Below are positions 43,871-52,570 of a DNA stretch of 64,000 nucleotides, one piece after another. Source of the stretch: Xiheicaenibacterium sp046351325 (lineage in GTDB: Bacteria > Myxococcota_A > Polyangia > Polyangiales > Polyangiaceae). The position numbers and the translations under genes are program-made. Where the stretch lies: NCBI GenBank assembly GCA_046351325.1, contig JAXLYR010000017.1:1-64000 (forward strand), given 5' to 3'. Each line of letters starts with the position of its first letter. The stretch's first letter is position 1. Under the pieces are notes generated by a model. The model worked only from the letters and a program-made list of their open reading frames with translations. It ran no database searches and had not been told where the DNA came from.

Positions 43871-44437
43871 ATGAGCGACGCGAACCCAATCGTGCGCTGT
43901 GTGCGGTGCCGTCGTCGGGTTGCTCGCGACACGACCGACGTCTGCGCGAGCGGTTTTCTATGTCGACGCTGCGCTGGGTTTCACCACGCCGAGGAGCAGC
44001 TCGATCGCATGCGTAACGCCGACCCCGGCGCGCTCGATGATCCCTGGGAGTTCTCGACGCGCGCGCTCGCTGCGCGCGCCCGCAGAACGGACGCCGATCG
44101 GCTGGCCGCCGAGCTCCTCCAGGTCGAGGCCCGTCAGGGCATACCCGAAGCACCAAGCGGCACATCCTGCGAAGCCTGCGGCCGAAACCTCGAGCACGGT
44201 CGAGTCCTCTTGCAGGACGCCAACACCCCTCTCTGTGCGGACTGCTTCGATGGACGCGTCGGCTCGCTCACACACGGACTTCTGCTCGGCGTGTTCTTCT
44301 CCGTCCCGGGTGCGCTCTTCGCGTCCCTGCTCCCGATGGGGAAGCGAACGCGAGCCGGCGCGTGGTTCGCGGCGCTTGGTGTTCTCGGGGTTGTCGCGCC
44401 GCGACTCCTCCAAGCCCTCCTGGCCCGGCACTTCTGA
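43871..44437 (+). CDS. Zinc-ribbon membrane protein of unknown function
   Basis: A 188-aa protein. Two candidate zinc-binding units are visible: CVRCRRRVARDT with CRRC about 20 residues later, and CEACGRNLEHG with CADC, each with paired CxxC motifs. The C-terminal 55 residues contain two hydrophobic segments (THGLLLGVFFSVPGALFASL and GAWFAALGVLGVVAPRLL), so it is likely anchored in the inner membrane with the zinc modules in the cytoplasm. Function unknown. It is flanked by two copies of a 19-bp repeat and is separate from the NRPS/PKS operon (75-bp gap with a hairpin). Confidence 0.68.
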   Translation: MSDANPIVRCVRCRRRVARDTTDVCASGFLCRRCAGFHHAEEQLDRMRNADPGALDDPWEFSTRALAARARRTDADRLAAELLQVEARQGIPEAPSGTSCEACGRNLEHGRVLLQDANTPLCADCFDGRVGSLTHGLLLGVFFSVPGALFASLLPMGKRTRAGAWFAALGVLGVVAPRLLQALLARHF

Positions 44438-44438
44438 A

Positions 44439-44457
44439 CTCGGTTGGGCGGGCCCGC
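44439..44457 (+). repeat. 19-bp direct repeat, copy 2
   Basis: Identical to 43805-43823, starting two bases after the stop of the zinc-ribbon gene. The long stem of copy 1 is not conserved here; only the 19-mer with most of the GC-rich palindrome is. Confidence 0.7.
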
Positions 44458-44522
44458 GTGGCGCCGCGACAAAGCACGATCGTTCGGTGAAACTCCCCGC
44501 CCCGAGAGCACACCCACGCCGC

Positions 44523-44553
44523 CCCCAACACCGCTATCCCCAACACCGCTATC
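44523..44553. repeat. 15-bp tandem duplication at a gene end
   Basis: The unit ccccaacaccgctat is repeated twice with a period of 15 bp. The right copy contains the TAG stop (complement of 44549-44551) of the minus-strand gene, and the left copy repeats that stop in frame 15 nt further. It looks like replication slippage. Confidence 0.6.
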
Positions 44554-45907
44554 GCGCGCCGGTCGCGAACCGCGCCTGAATCGCCTGGATTTCCCCTCGC
44601 TCCACGCGCTCATCCATCCACCGCCGCTGGGCGTCCGGGGCCGCGCGAAAGTCCGCGAGCTCCTCCACCGTAAAGGGAACGAGGTCCCAGAGCTCGACGA
44701 CAGGGCCACCCGGCTCGGCCGGGTTCAAATGCCCCATAGGCCACAGGATGGCGCCCGCTATTCGGCAGTCCACTCCGGGCTTCGGCTCGGGCAGGACGAG
44801 GCGATCGTTCGCTTGGATGGGGCGCGCCGGGTCCTGATTTCGCAGACAAAACACCACCCAGCGCAGCCACGCGTCCGCCCATGGGCCGAGCGCTCGACTC
44901 GTGACCGCGACCTCGACTCGCGCGCCCGTCGGCAGCTCGGTGAGCGACAGCCCGTTCGTGAGCGCCATATCGTCACCCCCCGCCCGGAGGAAATGCTCGA
45001 TCGCTATCCCGGTATCGTCCGCAGGCCGGTGGTGCAGCGTGTGGTCCCCGAGGATGGCGCCAAATCCGGTCACGATCGAATAGCGGGCCCGCGCGCGCTC
45101 GAGCGCCGCGCCGCGACTCACCCGGTCGGGGACTACGAACAGATTGCCCCGTATCCGCTCGACCCGCACGAGCCCCGACTCCGTCGTAAACGTGTCTCCC
45201 GTCGCCGGCCAGAGCCCCTCGGCGACCATCTCGCGCTGCACGACCCCGAGCGCGCGCACCGCGTCCGCGACCTCGATTCCAGCGTCGAGCGGCAGCGGCA
45301 TCGCCAAATCCGGCAGCCCGAAGACCCACATCCCGACGGTCGCGACGACCGGGCAATCGGCGTCTTGTCGGACTTTGGAATAAGCCCATAGCGGGAAGGC
45401 ATATGCCCCCTCGCGGTAGTGGGCGGCGTCCGCGGCGAACGCCCTCGGCTCGAGCACGAGCTGGTTTGCTTTGGGCAGGACGATCGCCGACGTGAGCGGC
45501 GCCATCGCCGCGATGATCTCGGTGAGCCGCGTCATCTTGCGGCTCGCGTTCGACTCCACGCGCGCGTTCGGGTCGGCCTTCATCCCGAGTCGCTCCTCGA
45601 CCATGCGTCGCGCCTCTCGTTTGAGCGCCGCAGGTTGCCAATGCTCGCTCCGCGCGAGCTCGTTCGAGCCGCCGCTCACGTTCAGCGTGGCCGCGCCGAG
45701 GTCGACCTCTCCCTCGAAGAGCGAGCGATCGAGCGCGCGCGCCGGCCATTTCGTCGGCGCGACCCGCGCGAGAAAGCCACCCGGCAGCTGGATCCCGTCG
45801 CGCGTGACCTCCGCGTGCACGCCGACCCCCGCGAGCGCTCTCACCACGCCGGCCTCGTCGATCGACTCCCGCAGACTCAGCGCGACCCAAGGCGGCAAGC
45901 TCGTCAT
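44549..45907 (-). CDS. Protein of unknown function, possibly DUF4261-like
   Basis: A 452-aa soluble protein. The first 110 residues contain a small alpha/beta region (VALSLRESIDEAGVVRALAG, FEGEVDLGAATLNVSGG). Residues about 125-245 (SAIVLPKANQLVLEPRAF, YAFPLWAYSKVRQ, TVGMWVFGLPDLAMPL) resemble DUF4261-type domains from memory, not from a search. The rest (FVVPDRVSRGAALERARARY, TGARVEVAVTSRALGPWAD, VELWDLVPFTVEELADFR) has no recognised motif. No signal peptide. It shares a 167-bp AT-rich divergent promoter region with the nucleoside hydrolase. Confidence 0.7.
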   Translation of the reverse strand: MTSLPPWVALSLRESIDEAGVVRALAGVGVHAEVTRDGIQLPGGFLARVAPTKWPARALDRSLFEGEVDLGAATLNVSGGSNELARSEHWQPAALKREARRMVEERLGMKADPNARVESNASRKMTRLTEIIAAMAPLTSAIVLPKANQLVLEPRAFAADAAHYREGAYAFPLWAYSKVRQDADCPVVATVGMWVFGLPDLAMPLPLDAGIEVADAVRALGVVQREMVAEGLWPATGDTFTTESGLVRVERIRGNLFVVPDRVSRGAALERARARYSIVTGFGAILGDHTLHHRPADDTGIAIEHFLRAGGDDMALTNGLSLTELPTGARVEVAVTSRALGPWADAWLRWVVFCLRNQDPARPIQANDRLVLPEPKPGVDCRIAGAILWPMGHLNPAEPGGPVVELWDLVPFTVEELADFRAAPDAQRRWMDERVERGEIQAIQARFATGAR

Positions 45908-45944
45908 CGGCCGCGCAGTCTAGAGGCCGGGCCCGTCTGAAGCA

Positions 45945-45971
45945 CCTATAACAATGATATAATAATTAATG
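45945..45971. promoter_or_regulatory. AT-rich patch in a divergent intergenic region
   Basis: About 26 bp containing only a few G/C bases, with TATAAT at 45958-45963 on the plus strand, lies between two divergent starts (45907 and 46075) in a sequence otherwise near 70 percent G+C. It may be the melting region of one or both promoters. No matching -35 box is clear. Confidence 0.4.
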
Positions 45972-46074
45972 CACCCTCCAGCGCGCGCGGACGATCCTCA
46001 CAGACCCCGCCACGCGACCCCGGGTTGGTCAGGTCCCCGAGACCGTCGGCGTCCTTGGCGCGCGGTCCATCCAA

Positions 46075-47016
46075 GTGCGAGACATCCTCTTCGATATGGA
46101 GACGTCGGACCCCGACGACTTCATCACGCTGCTCCTCCTGCTCGGTCACCCACGGGTCAACCTCGTGGGCGTCACCATCACGCCGGGCACTCCCGATCAG
46201 GTCGCTGTCGTGCGCCGCGCGCTCGCGTGGTTCGAGCGCGACTTGCCAATAGGGGTCTTCGATCTCGAGCACACCCCGCGCGGTGAGCCCAAGCCCGGGC
46301 GCCACGGCGCGCGTGGGGTCTGCGTCTCGTCTTGGCATTACGCCGCTTATGGCGATATGCCCCCTTCGCGCGACGCCGTCCCAGCGCCCGTGCTCCTCCG
46401 CGAGCTCGCGACCGAAGACGTCACGCTCGTCACCGGCGCTCCGCTCAAGAACCTCGGCGCCGCGCTCGCGCTCCCTGGTTTTCAGCTGGGGCAGGTCTAC
46501 GTGCAAGGCGGGTTCGCGGGCGACGGAGTCGTCCCGCCCGAAGATCAGCTGCCCAAGTTTCGCGGCCGCACGACGTGTCCGTCGTTCAATTTGAACGGCG
46601 CGCCCAAGGCCGCGCTCGCGGTCAGCGTCGCGCCCTCGATCGGCCTGCGTCGCTTCGTGTCGAAGAACGTCTGCCACGGCGTCGTCTACGATCGCGCCCT
46701 CCACGAAGAGGTCGCCGCGCGAAAGGCGAAGAGCCTCTCGCTCGAGCTCATCCATCGCGGACTCGGCACTTACCTGGACGCGCCGCGCAGCCTCGACTCC
46801 AGAGCACGCGAGAGCCACGACCCCGAGGGAAAGAAGCTGCACGATCCGCTCGCGGCCTGCTGCGCGATCGATCCTTCAATCGGCACTTGGGCCGAAATCG
46901 AGCTCTATCGGGAGAGAGGTGAGTGGGGCGCGCGCCCGTCCCCCGGCTCGAGGACCCAAATCATCACGCGCTACGATCGCGCGCGGTTCCTCGAGGTTTT
47001 TCTCGCTGTCGGTTGA
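46075..47016 (+). CDS. Nucleoside hydrolase (inosine-uridine-preferring family)
   Basis: A 313-aa protein of the IUNH family, which hydrolyses the N-glycosidic bond of nucleosides using a Ca2+ site. The Asp cluster that binds calcium is present as FDMETSDPDDFITL at the very N-terminus, in the variant form found in one subgroup (the common form is DTDPGxDD). VTGAPLKNLGAAL, VQGGFAGDGVVPPED and LHDPLAACCAIDPS follow in the family order; the last supplies a further calcium-binding Asp. Specificity cannot be read. GTG at 46075 starts just before the conserved Asp cluster; no good ribosome-binding site is visible. Confidence 0.85.
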   Translation: MRDILFDMETSDPDDFITLLLLLGHPRVNLVGVTITPGTPDQVAVVRRALAWFERDLPIGVFDLEHTPRGEPKPGRHGARGVCVSSWHYAAYGDMPPSRDAVPAPVLLRELATEDVTLVTGAPLKNLGAALALPGFQLGQVYVQGGFAGDGVVPPEDQLPKFRGRTTCPSFNLNGAPKAALAVSVAPSIGLRRFVSKNVCHGVVYDRALHEEVAARKAKSLSLELIHRGLGTYLDAPRSLDSRARESHDPEGKKLHDPLAACCAIDPSIGTWAEIELYRERGEWGARPSPGSRTQIITRYDRARFLEVFLAVG

Positions 47017-47082
47017 GCGCGAGCGCACGCCCAAGTCGCTGGATTTTTGGCCCGACGCGGCGTGCTGGGGCAGGAGTGCGAT

Positions 47083-48747
47083 ATGCCCCTATCGCACACC
47101 GGTGAACCCACGCCCGCGCGCCGCGTGCGCCGGCGAGCGGCCCTCGCCTCGGCTGCGTTCTTGGCATTGGCCTCGCTCGCGAGCGGTGGCTGCAAGAGCA
47201 AGGGCGCGACCGACTCCGGCAAACAAGGCATCTTCGGCCTCGCCGAGACTCCGGCGCTCGCGAAGAGCAACGCGCTCGTACAGAACCTCCCGAGCTCGCC
47301 CGAGACCATGCCGGCCGCGAGCGGGCCGCGCCTCGGTGCAGTCGAGTTCGCCGCGCCCATCTTCAAAGAGCCCGATCGCCGCAGCGAGAAGATCGGTTAT
47401 CTGCGCGCGGGCGGCACCGTCGCGCGCGCCGAGCAGCCGGTGAAGACCGACGACTGCGAGGGCGGCTGGTATCGAATCATGCCGGCCGGCTTCGTCTGCG
47501 CCTCGGTCGAGGCGACGACCGATCTCGAGCACCCCATCATCAAGGCGCTGAAGCTGCGGCCCGACACCTCCAAGGCCCTGCCTTACCCTTACGCCTTTGT
47601 TCGCGCCATCGCCCCGAACTACTTCCGAGTCCCGACCAAGGCCGAGCAGTTCCAATACGAGATGAGCCTCGACAAGCACCTTCGCAGCTACAAGAAGCTC
47701 GCGAAGCAGTGGGACGCGCTCGAGGTCGGCTCGAACGACGTGCCGGTCGACGCCGAGGGCAACGCGACCGGCTCACCCGCGGGCGAGCCCCCCGAGCTCG
47801 ACTACAACGCCATTTACGGCGGTGATGGCAACGACGCCGTGCCGTGGTTCTTCGACGGCGGTCGCAAGATCCCCAACATCGCGGCCTTCAAGGTCCCCGA
47901 ATACGCGGTCATGACCAACCGCGTAGCCCGCAAGGCGATGCTCGCGCTGATTGGCACCTTCGTCGGACCGAACGACCGGCGCTTCGCGATCACGACCGAC
48001 GCGCGCCTCGTGCCGACCTCGAAGCTCAAGCCCGAGCGCGGCTCCACGTTCCACGGCGTCGCCCTCAAGAACGGATGGCACCTGCCCGTCGCGTTCGTCA
48101 AATACGAAGACGTCTATTCTTATGACCTCTCGCACGCGGCGCTCGACAAGAAGGACAAGGTCGATCACCTCGAGGTGATCCAGCTCACGGGCCGCTCGCG
48201 CAACCTCGGTGGTCACCGCATGCTCGAGGCGCAGGGCGGCCTCTATTTCCGAGAGCGCGACATCGCCATAGCGGCGAAGCCCAGCAAGCTCCCCGCCTTC
48301 TCCAAAGACAAGAAGCGCTGGATCGACATCAGCATCCAATCCCAGACCCTCATCCTCTACGAGGGTCAGAATGCGGTCTACGCTACGGCCGTATCGACCG
48401 GTCGCGACGGCCTCGGTGATCCGAAGAAGACGCTCTCGACCCCGACGGGCACCTTCTTCATCCGGGAGAAGCACGTCACGACCACGATGGACGCCCACGA
48501 GGTCGACAGCAAATTCGAGCTCCGCGACGTGCCTTGGGTGCAGTACTTCAAAGGTGGATATGCGCTCCACGCCGCGCCCTGGCACGACGACTTCGGTCGA
48601 CCGCGCAGCCACGGCTGCATAAACATGTCGCCGATCGACGCGCGCCGCGTCTTCCTCTTCACCTCTCCCGACTTGCCCCTCGACTGGCACGGAGTCACCG
48701 CGTCCGACGCGACGGGGCAGGGGACTACCATCTTCATCCACCCATGA
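47083..48747 (+). CDS. L,D-transpeptidase (YkuD) lipoprotein
   Basis: A 554-aa envelope protein. The signal ends in a lipobox (LASLASGGC, Cys near residue 37). Residues about 85-150 look like an SH3-like module (PIFKEPDRRSEKIGYLRAGGTVARAEQ). The YkuD catalytic domain is at the C-terminus: ISIQSQTLILYEGQNAVYAT, STPTGTFFIREKH and the active-site motif HGCINMSPIDAR, with catalytic Cys. Such enzymes form 3-3 crosslinks in peptidoglycan or attach lipoproteins to it. The ATG at 47083 has a GGAG site 6 nt upstream. A membrane protein follows 25 bp later, possibly in the same operon. Confidence 0.92.
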   Translation: MPLSHTGEPTPARRVRRRAALASAAFLALASLASGGCKSKGATDSGKQGIFGLAETPALAKSNALVQNLPSSPETMPAASGPRLGAVEFAAPIFKEPDRRSEKIGYLRAGGTVARAEQPVKTDDCEGGWYRIMPAGFVCASVEATTDLEHPIIKALKLRPDTSKALPYPYAFVRAIAPNYFRVPTKAEQFQYEMSLDKHLRSYKKLAKQWDALEVGSNDVPVDAEGNATGSPAGEPPELDYNAIYGGDGNDAVPWFFDGGRKIPNIAAFKVPEYAVMTNRVARKAMLALIGTFVGPNDRRFAITTDARLVPTSKLKPERGSTFHGVALKNGWHLPVAFVKYEDVYSYDLSHAALDKKDKVDHLEVIQLTGRSRNLGGHRMLEAQGGLYFRERDIAIAAKPSKLPAFSKDKKRWIDISIQSQTLILYEGQNAVYATAVSTGRDGLGDPKKTLSTPTGTFFIREKHVTTTMDAHEVDSKFELRDVPWVQYFKGGYALHAAPWHDDFGRPRSHGCINMSPIDARRVFLFTSPDLPLDWHGVTASDATGQGTTIFIHP

Positions 48748-48772
48748 CGGGGCTGCGCGGCGCAGGGCTCGG

Positions 48773-49129
48773 GTGACGCTCGACAAGCTCGTCTCCCTGT
48801 TCGTGCGCGCGCTCGGGGCGCCTGCTTTTTACGGGCTCCTGCTTCAAGCCGCGCTCGGCTACCTATTGCCCTATTGGGCGCAGCGCGAGCTCCTCGCGCG
48901 GATGGACGCCGAGCGGAGAGCGCGCAGCTGGAACGCCCTCTCGTGGGCCTGCGCGATCCTCTGGGGTGGTTGGCTCTCGATGATCCCGTTTTCGTGGGTC
49001 ACGCGCCCCACCGAGGGGTTGCTCCGCGGTCCGCGCAACCTGCTCTTCGGCTTCGCGGCGGCTGCGCTCGGGCTTGCCCTCGACGAGCTCGCGATCGGCT
49101 CCCTCCTCGAGTGGATCTTCAAGCTCTGA
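48773..49129 (+). CDS. Small membrane protein of unknown function
   Basis: A 118-aa protein with three hydrophobic stretches: LGAPAFYGLLLQAALGYLLP, ALSWACAILWGGWLSMIPF and LLFGFAAAALGLALDELAI. Charged loops lie between them. No family recognised. It starts with GTG 25 bp after the L,D-transpeptidase gene, and may be co-transcribed with it. Confidence 0.62.
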   Translation: MTLDKLVSLFVRALGAPAFYGLLLQAALGYLLPYWAQRELLARMDAERRARSWNALSWACAILWGGWLSMIPFSWVTRPTEGLLRGPRNLLFGFAAAALGLALDELAIGSLLEWIFKL

Positions 49130-49167
49130 CGAGTGGCGTCGCGCGGGGCGAGGTGGTACCGAGCAGC

Positions 49168-49671
49168 ATGCTTGGAAAAACGCTCGCGGGACTCTTCGCG
49201 ATCGGGCTCGGCGTCGCGGGCTGCGGCGGCAACGTCGTGTTCGACGACCCGGATCCGACGGCGTGTGATCCAGGCCACGGCTGCCCCATGGTCGGGTGCG
49301 CGTGCATCGACGGCTCGGTCGTGCTCGACACGACCTGCGTGAGCGGCGAGTGTCAGCCACCCGAGTCGACGTGCGCCGAGCGCTGCAAGGACTTCGGCGG
49401 CGCGGCCAGCGCGTTCGCGACCGAAGACGATCAGGTCGCGATACCCGACTGCGACACGTTCTGCACCCGCGTCGAGATCAACGGCTGCAAGCTCGGCTGC
49501 GACACGCTCTTCTCCAAATGCGAGGCTCCCTCCTCGTGTTCGCCAGCGGCTGCGGCCTTCTGGCAGTGCGCGACCCAGACCGCGGTCCTCTCCTGCGTGG
49601 ACAACTCCGTCCGCATCGAGGGCTGCGACTCGACGACGCTGGGCGTCTGCGACGCGCCCCAGGCCAATTAG
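49168..49671 (+). CDS. Predicted Cys-rich lipoprotein
   Basis: A 167-aa protein with signal LAGLFAIGLGVAGC (Cys at about residue 19). The mature part has 18 or more cysteines in loops such as CDPGHGCPMVGCACIDG, CAERCKDF, CDTFCTRVEINGCKLGC and CEAPSSCS, so it is probably a disulfide-stabilised surface protein. No known domain. The ATG at 49168 begins the signal. It is convergent with the CAP-like gene, 5 bp apart. Confidence 0.68.
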   Translation: MLGKTLAGLFAIGLGVAGCGGNVVFDDPDPTACDPGHGCPMVGCACIDGSVVLDTTCVSGECQPPESTCAERCKDFGGAASAFATEDDQVAIPDCDTFCTRVEINGCKLGCDTLFSKCEAPSSCSPAAAAFWQCATQTAVLSCVDNSVRIEGCDSTTLGVCDAPQAN

Positions 49672-49676
49672 TACGA

Positions 49677-50399
49677 TTAAAGCCGCTGTTTGTCGGTCGC
49701 GTCGCCGAACCACACTACGGCGATATTGCCCTTCATCGCGCAGCCGATCGCGGACCACGGCGACTTGTCGTCATAAGGCGCCGTATTGACCAATGCCGCG
49801 TGCGCGTCCGCGGTGTTCTTCAGCTTGTCCAGCGCGGCCTCCGGCGTCGAAGCACCGTCGACGACGAACTCGAAGCCCGAACCCGCATATTGGTTTTTGC
49901 CCCAGCTCGAGGTGATTTGCTTGGGTTTCTGCGTCATGCAGTCGCTCATCGGGGCGCTCGGCTCGGCGCAGCACGCGGCGAACTCGTCCCCCTTCGACCA
50001 GCTGCGCGCCGTGCAGGTCTTGCTCGAGAGTTCGGGGTGATCGTGGAGGTCGGCCGCGTGTCGCGCGGCGACCGTCATGAGCGCGACCGAAATCGGCGCA
50101 GCGACCATCCCCTCCGAGACCCGATATTGATTCACGACTTGGCAAAGCGCGACTGCGCGCTTGGTGAAGCCGCCGGGGCCCGGCTCGTCGGTGACGGTCT
50201 CGCTCGCGCTCGCCGAGCTCGTCGGCACGAGCGGCTGATTCGTGGACTCCGCGCTCGCGGTGGTCGAGCTCGTCGCGGTGGCCGAATCCTTCGTCTTGGG
50301 GTCGCTGCTGCCCGACGTCGAAGCGCCCGCGCAGCTCGTCATGACGAGCGCTAGAGCAGCGACTGTACGGGCGTCAGGCAAGCGTCCGGTCGAGCGCAT
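49677..50399 (-). CDS. CAP/SCP-like domain lipoprotein
   Basis: A 240-aa protein. The signal ends in a lipobox (LALVMTSCAG), followed by about 50 Ser/Thr-rich residues. The C-terminal 150 residues resemble the CAP (SCP/PR-1) fold: VVNQYRVSEGM, MTVAARHAADLHDHPEL, SSWGKNQYAGS and the closing strand GNIAVVWFGDA. Two Cys pairs (FAACCAEPS, SDCMTQ) may form disulfides. Function in bacteria is generally unknown. The ATG at 50399 is preferred over a GTG 16 codons upstream because it puts the signal at the N-terminus. Confidence 0.68.
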   Translation of the reverse strand: MRSTGRLPDARTVAALALVMTSCAGASTSGSSDPKTKDSATATSSTTASAESTNQPLVPTSSASASETVTDEPGPGGFTKRAVALCQVVNQYRVSEGMVAAPISVALMTVAARHAADLHDHPELSSKTCTARSWSKGDEFAACCAEPSAPMSDCMTQKPKQITSSWGKNQYAGSGFEFVVDGASTPEAALDKLKNTADAHAALVNTAPYDDKSPWSAIGCAMKGNIAVVWFGDATDKQRL

Positions 50400-50493
50400 G
50401 CGGCGGACTATAGCAGTCGTCACGACACACCTCTCTCTCCCAAACATTCACCGGGCGCCGCGCCAGATCTTCGCCTATGGTCCCGCCGAGAAC

Positions 50494-52503
50494 ATGTGTG
50501 GCATTGCTGGCCTCCTCCGTCTGTCGGACGCTTCGCCTCCAGTTCGCGTCGAGACTGTCGAGCGCATGGCGCGCGCGATGTTTCACCGCGGCCCTGACGA
50601 GCTCGGCCTCTATCGCGACGCGCACGCTGGCCTAGCCCACGCGCGCCTGTCGATCATCGATCTGTCGACTGGGCAACAGCCCCTCGGCGACGCCGATGGG
50701 ACTTCGCACATCGTCTACAACGGCGAGGTCTTCAATTACGTCGAGCTCCGCGCCGAGCTCGAGGCCGCGGGCGTTCGCTTCCGCACGCACAGCGACACGG
50801 AGGTCGTGCTCGCCGCGTGGGAGACTTGGGGTGAGTCCTGCTTCGCGCGCTTCAATGGACAATGGGCGATCGCGATTTGGGATCGCAAGCGGCGCCGACT
50901 CGTGCTCAGCCGCGATCGACTCGGTGTTCGCCCGCTCCACCTGCTCACGCACGACTCGACGCTCTATTTCGGCAGCGAGGTCAAAGCCATCTTCGCGGCC
51001 GACCCGTCGATCCCGCGCGAGCTCGATCCGATGGGCCTCGCCGAGACCTTCACCTTCTGGTCGATCGTCCCGCCCCAAAGCGTGTACGCCCACGTCGAGG
51101 AGCTCCCCCCGGGCGTCTGCCGCGTCATCGATTTCGACGGCGGTCGGGCGCTGCCGGCTCGCGACTATGTCTATTACGAACAGTCCTATCCCACGAGCCG
51201 TGAAGCCGGTTTTCGCGGCACGATCGAGGAAGCGACCGAGGCCGTCGAGGCCGCGCTCCGCGAGGCCACGCGCCTGAGAATGGTGCGCAGCGACGTGCCC
51301 GTAGGCAGCTATCTCTCGGGTGGACTCGACAGCTCGCTCGTCGCCGCGCTCGGGCTGAAGGCCAAAGGCGAGAACTTCTCCACCTATTCGCTCCGCTTCC
51401 AAGACGCCGAATACGACGAGACCGAATATCAGCGCATCATGGCGAAGCACATCGAGAGCGACCACCACGAGGTCGTCGTCTCGCGCCGCGATATTGCCGA
51501 GTCGTTCGCCGACGTCGTCTTCCACACCGAGCGGCCCATCCTGCGCACGGCGCCAGCGCCCCTCTTTTTGCTGTCGAAGCTCGTGCGCGCGAGCGGGATC
51601 AAGGTGGTGCTCACCGGTGAGGGCGCCGACGAGATGTTCGCCGGCTACGATCTCTTCCGCGAGGCGAAGGTCAGGCGCTTCTGGGCCAAGGCTCCTCATT
51701 CGAAGTCCAGGCCGATGTTGCTCGATCGGCTGTATCCCTATCTCGCGCGCAGCCCTGTCGCGCAGCGCGCGATGGCGATGCAGTTCTTCGGGCGCGACCT
51801 CGCGCACGCGAGTGAGCCTGGCTTCGGCCACAGCACGCGCTGGCACGGCGCGGCGGCGCTCCATCGGCTCTTCACGCCCCGCGTGCGCGACGCGCGCACG
51901 GCCGACCCCGTGGCGCGCCTCCTCGCGGACTTGCCCGCCGCGTTCTCACGGTGGACGCCGCTCGCGCAGGACCAATACCTCGAGATCCGCACGCTCCTCT
52001 CCGGTTATCTCCTCTCGTCGCAGGGCGATCGCATGCTCATGGCGAACAGCGTCGAGGGGCGCTTCCCGTTCCTTGACAAGAATGTCATCGAACTCGCGGC
52101 GAGCCTGCCAGACTCGTACAAGCTGCACGTCCTCGACGAGAAGCACGTCCTCAAGCGCGCGGCGCGGACTACGCTGCCGGCCGCGGTGCTCAATCGCAAG
52201 AAGCAGCCCTATCGCGCCCCCGACGCGCTCGCCTTCACGTCGGGACCGCTGCCCGCCGCCGTCGAACATGCCCTCAGCGACAGCGTCGTCCGCGCGGCCG
52301 GCATCTTCGAGCCGGAGCAGGTCGCGCGCCTCGTCGCCAAGTGTCGCGCCAAGGCTGATGGCCAGTTCTCGAACGCCGACAACATGGCCTTTGTCGGCGT
52401 CCTGTCGACGCAGCTCGTCCACACGCAGCTCATCGACGCAGCGCCGCGCCTCACGGACGCGCCCTTCAAGACACGGATCGATTTCGCTCCCGGTTCCGCC
52501 TAA
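50494..52503 (+). CDS. asnB: Glutamine-dependent asparagine synthase / amidotransferase
   Basis: A 669-aa class II amidotransferase of the AsnB family. Cys2 (MCGIAGLL) is the glutaminase nucleophile; FHRGPDELG, LSIIDLSTGQQPL and YNGEVFNY complete that domain. The synthetase domain has the PP-loop SYLSGGLDSSLVAAL, LTGEGADEMFAGYDLF and SVEGRFPFLDKN. It transfers ammonia from glutamine to an adenylated carboxylate. It heads a small operon with an acyl-AMP ligase, methyltransferase, carrier protein and acyltransferase, so it may amidate a pathway intermediate rather than only make asparagine. The ATG at 50494 is fixed because Cys must be residue 2. Confidence 0.93.
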   Translation: MCGIAGLLRLSDASPPVRVETVERMARAMFHRGPDELGLYRDAHAGLAHARLSIIDLSTGQQPLGDADGTSHIVYNGEVFNYVELRAELEAAGVRFRTHSDTEVVLAAWETWGESCFARFNGQWAIAIWDRKRRRLVLSRDRLGVRPLHLLTHDSTLYFGSEVKAIFAADPSIPRELDPMGLAETFTFWSIVPPQSVYAHVEELPPGVCRVIDFDGGRALPARDYVYYEQSYPTSREAGFRGTIEEATEAVEAALREATRLRMVRSDVPVGSYLSGGLDSSLVAALGLKAKGENFSTYSLRFQDAEYDETEYQRIMAKHIESDHHEVVVSRRDIAESFADVVFHTERPILRTAPAPLFLLSKLVRASGIKVVLTGEGADEMFAGYDLFREAKVRRFWAKAPHSKSRPMLLDRLYPYLARSPVAQRAMAMQFFGRDLAHASEPGFGHSTRWHGAAALHRLFTPRVRDARTADPVARLLADLPAAFSRWTPLAQDQYLEIRTLLSGYLLSSQGDRMLMANSVEGRFPFLDKNVIELAASLPDSYKLHVLDEKHVLKRAARTTLPAAVLNRKKQPYRAPDALAFTSGPLPAAVEHALSDSVVRAAGIFEPEQVARLVAKCRAKADGQFSNADNMAFVGVLSTQLVHTQLIDAAPRLTDAPFKTRIDFAPGSA

Positions 52504-52570
52504 TAGGAAGATCGCAAACCCTCTATGTAGGGCTGCGATCGGGTCAATCCCCTGCTCCGAGGTTCTCGCT

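Noticed and set aside
45908..46074. CRISPR or phage attachment site in the AT-rich gap
   Set aside because: No repeats with spacers, no integrase gene and no tRNA duplication; the patch is better seen as promoter DNA.
50242..50493. Upstream extension of asnB by 84 codons
   Set aside because: Class II amidotransferases need Cys as residue 2, which fixes the start at 50494.
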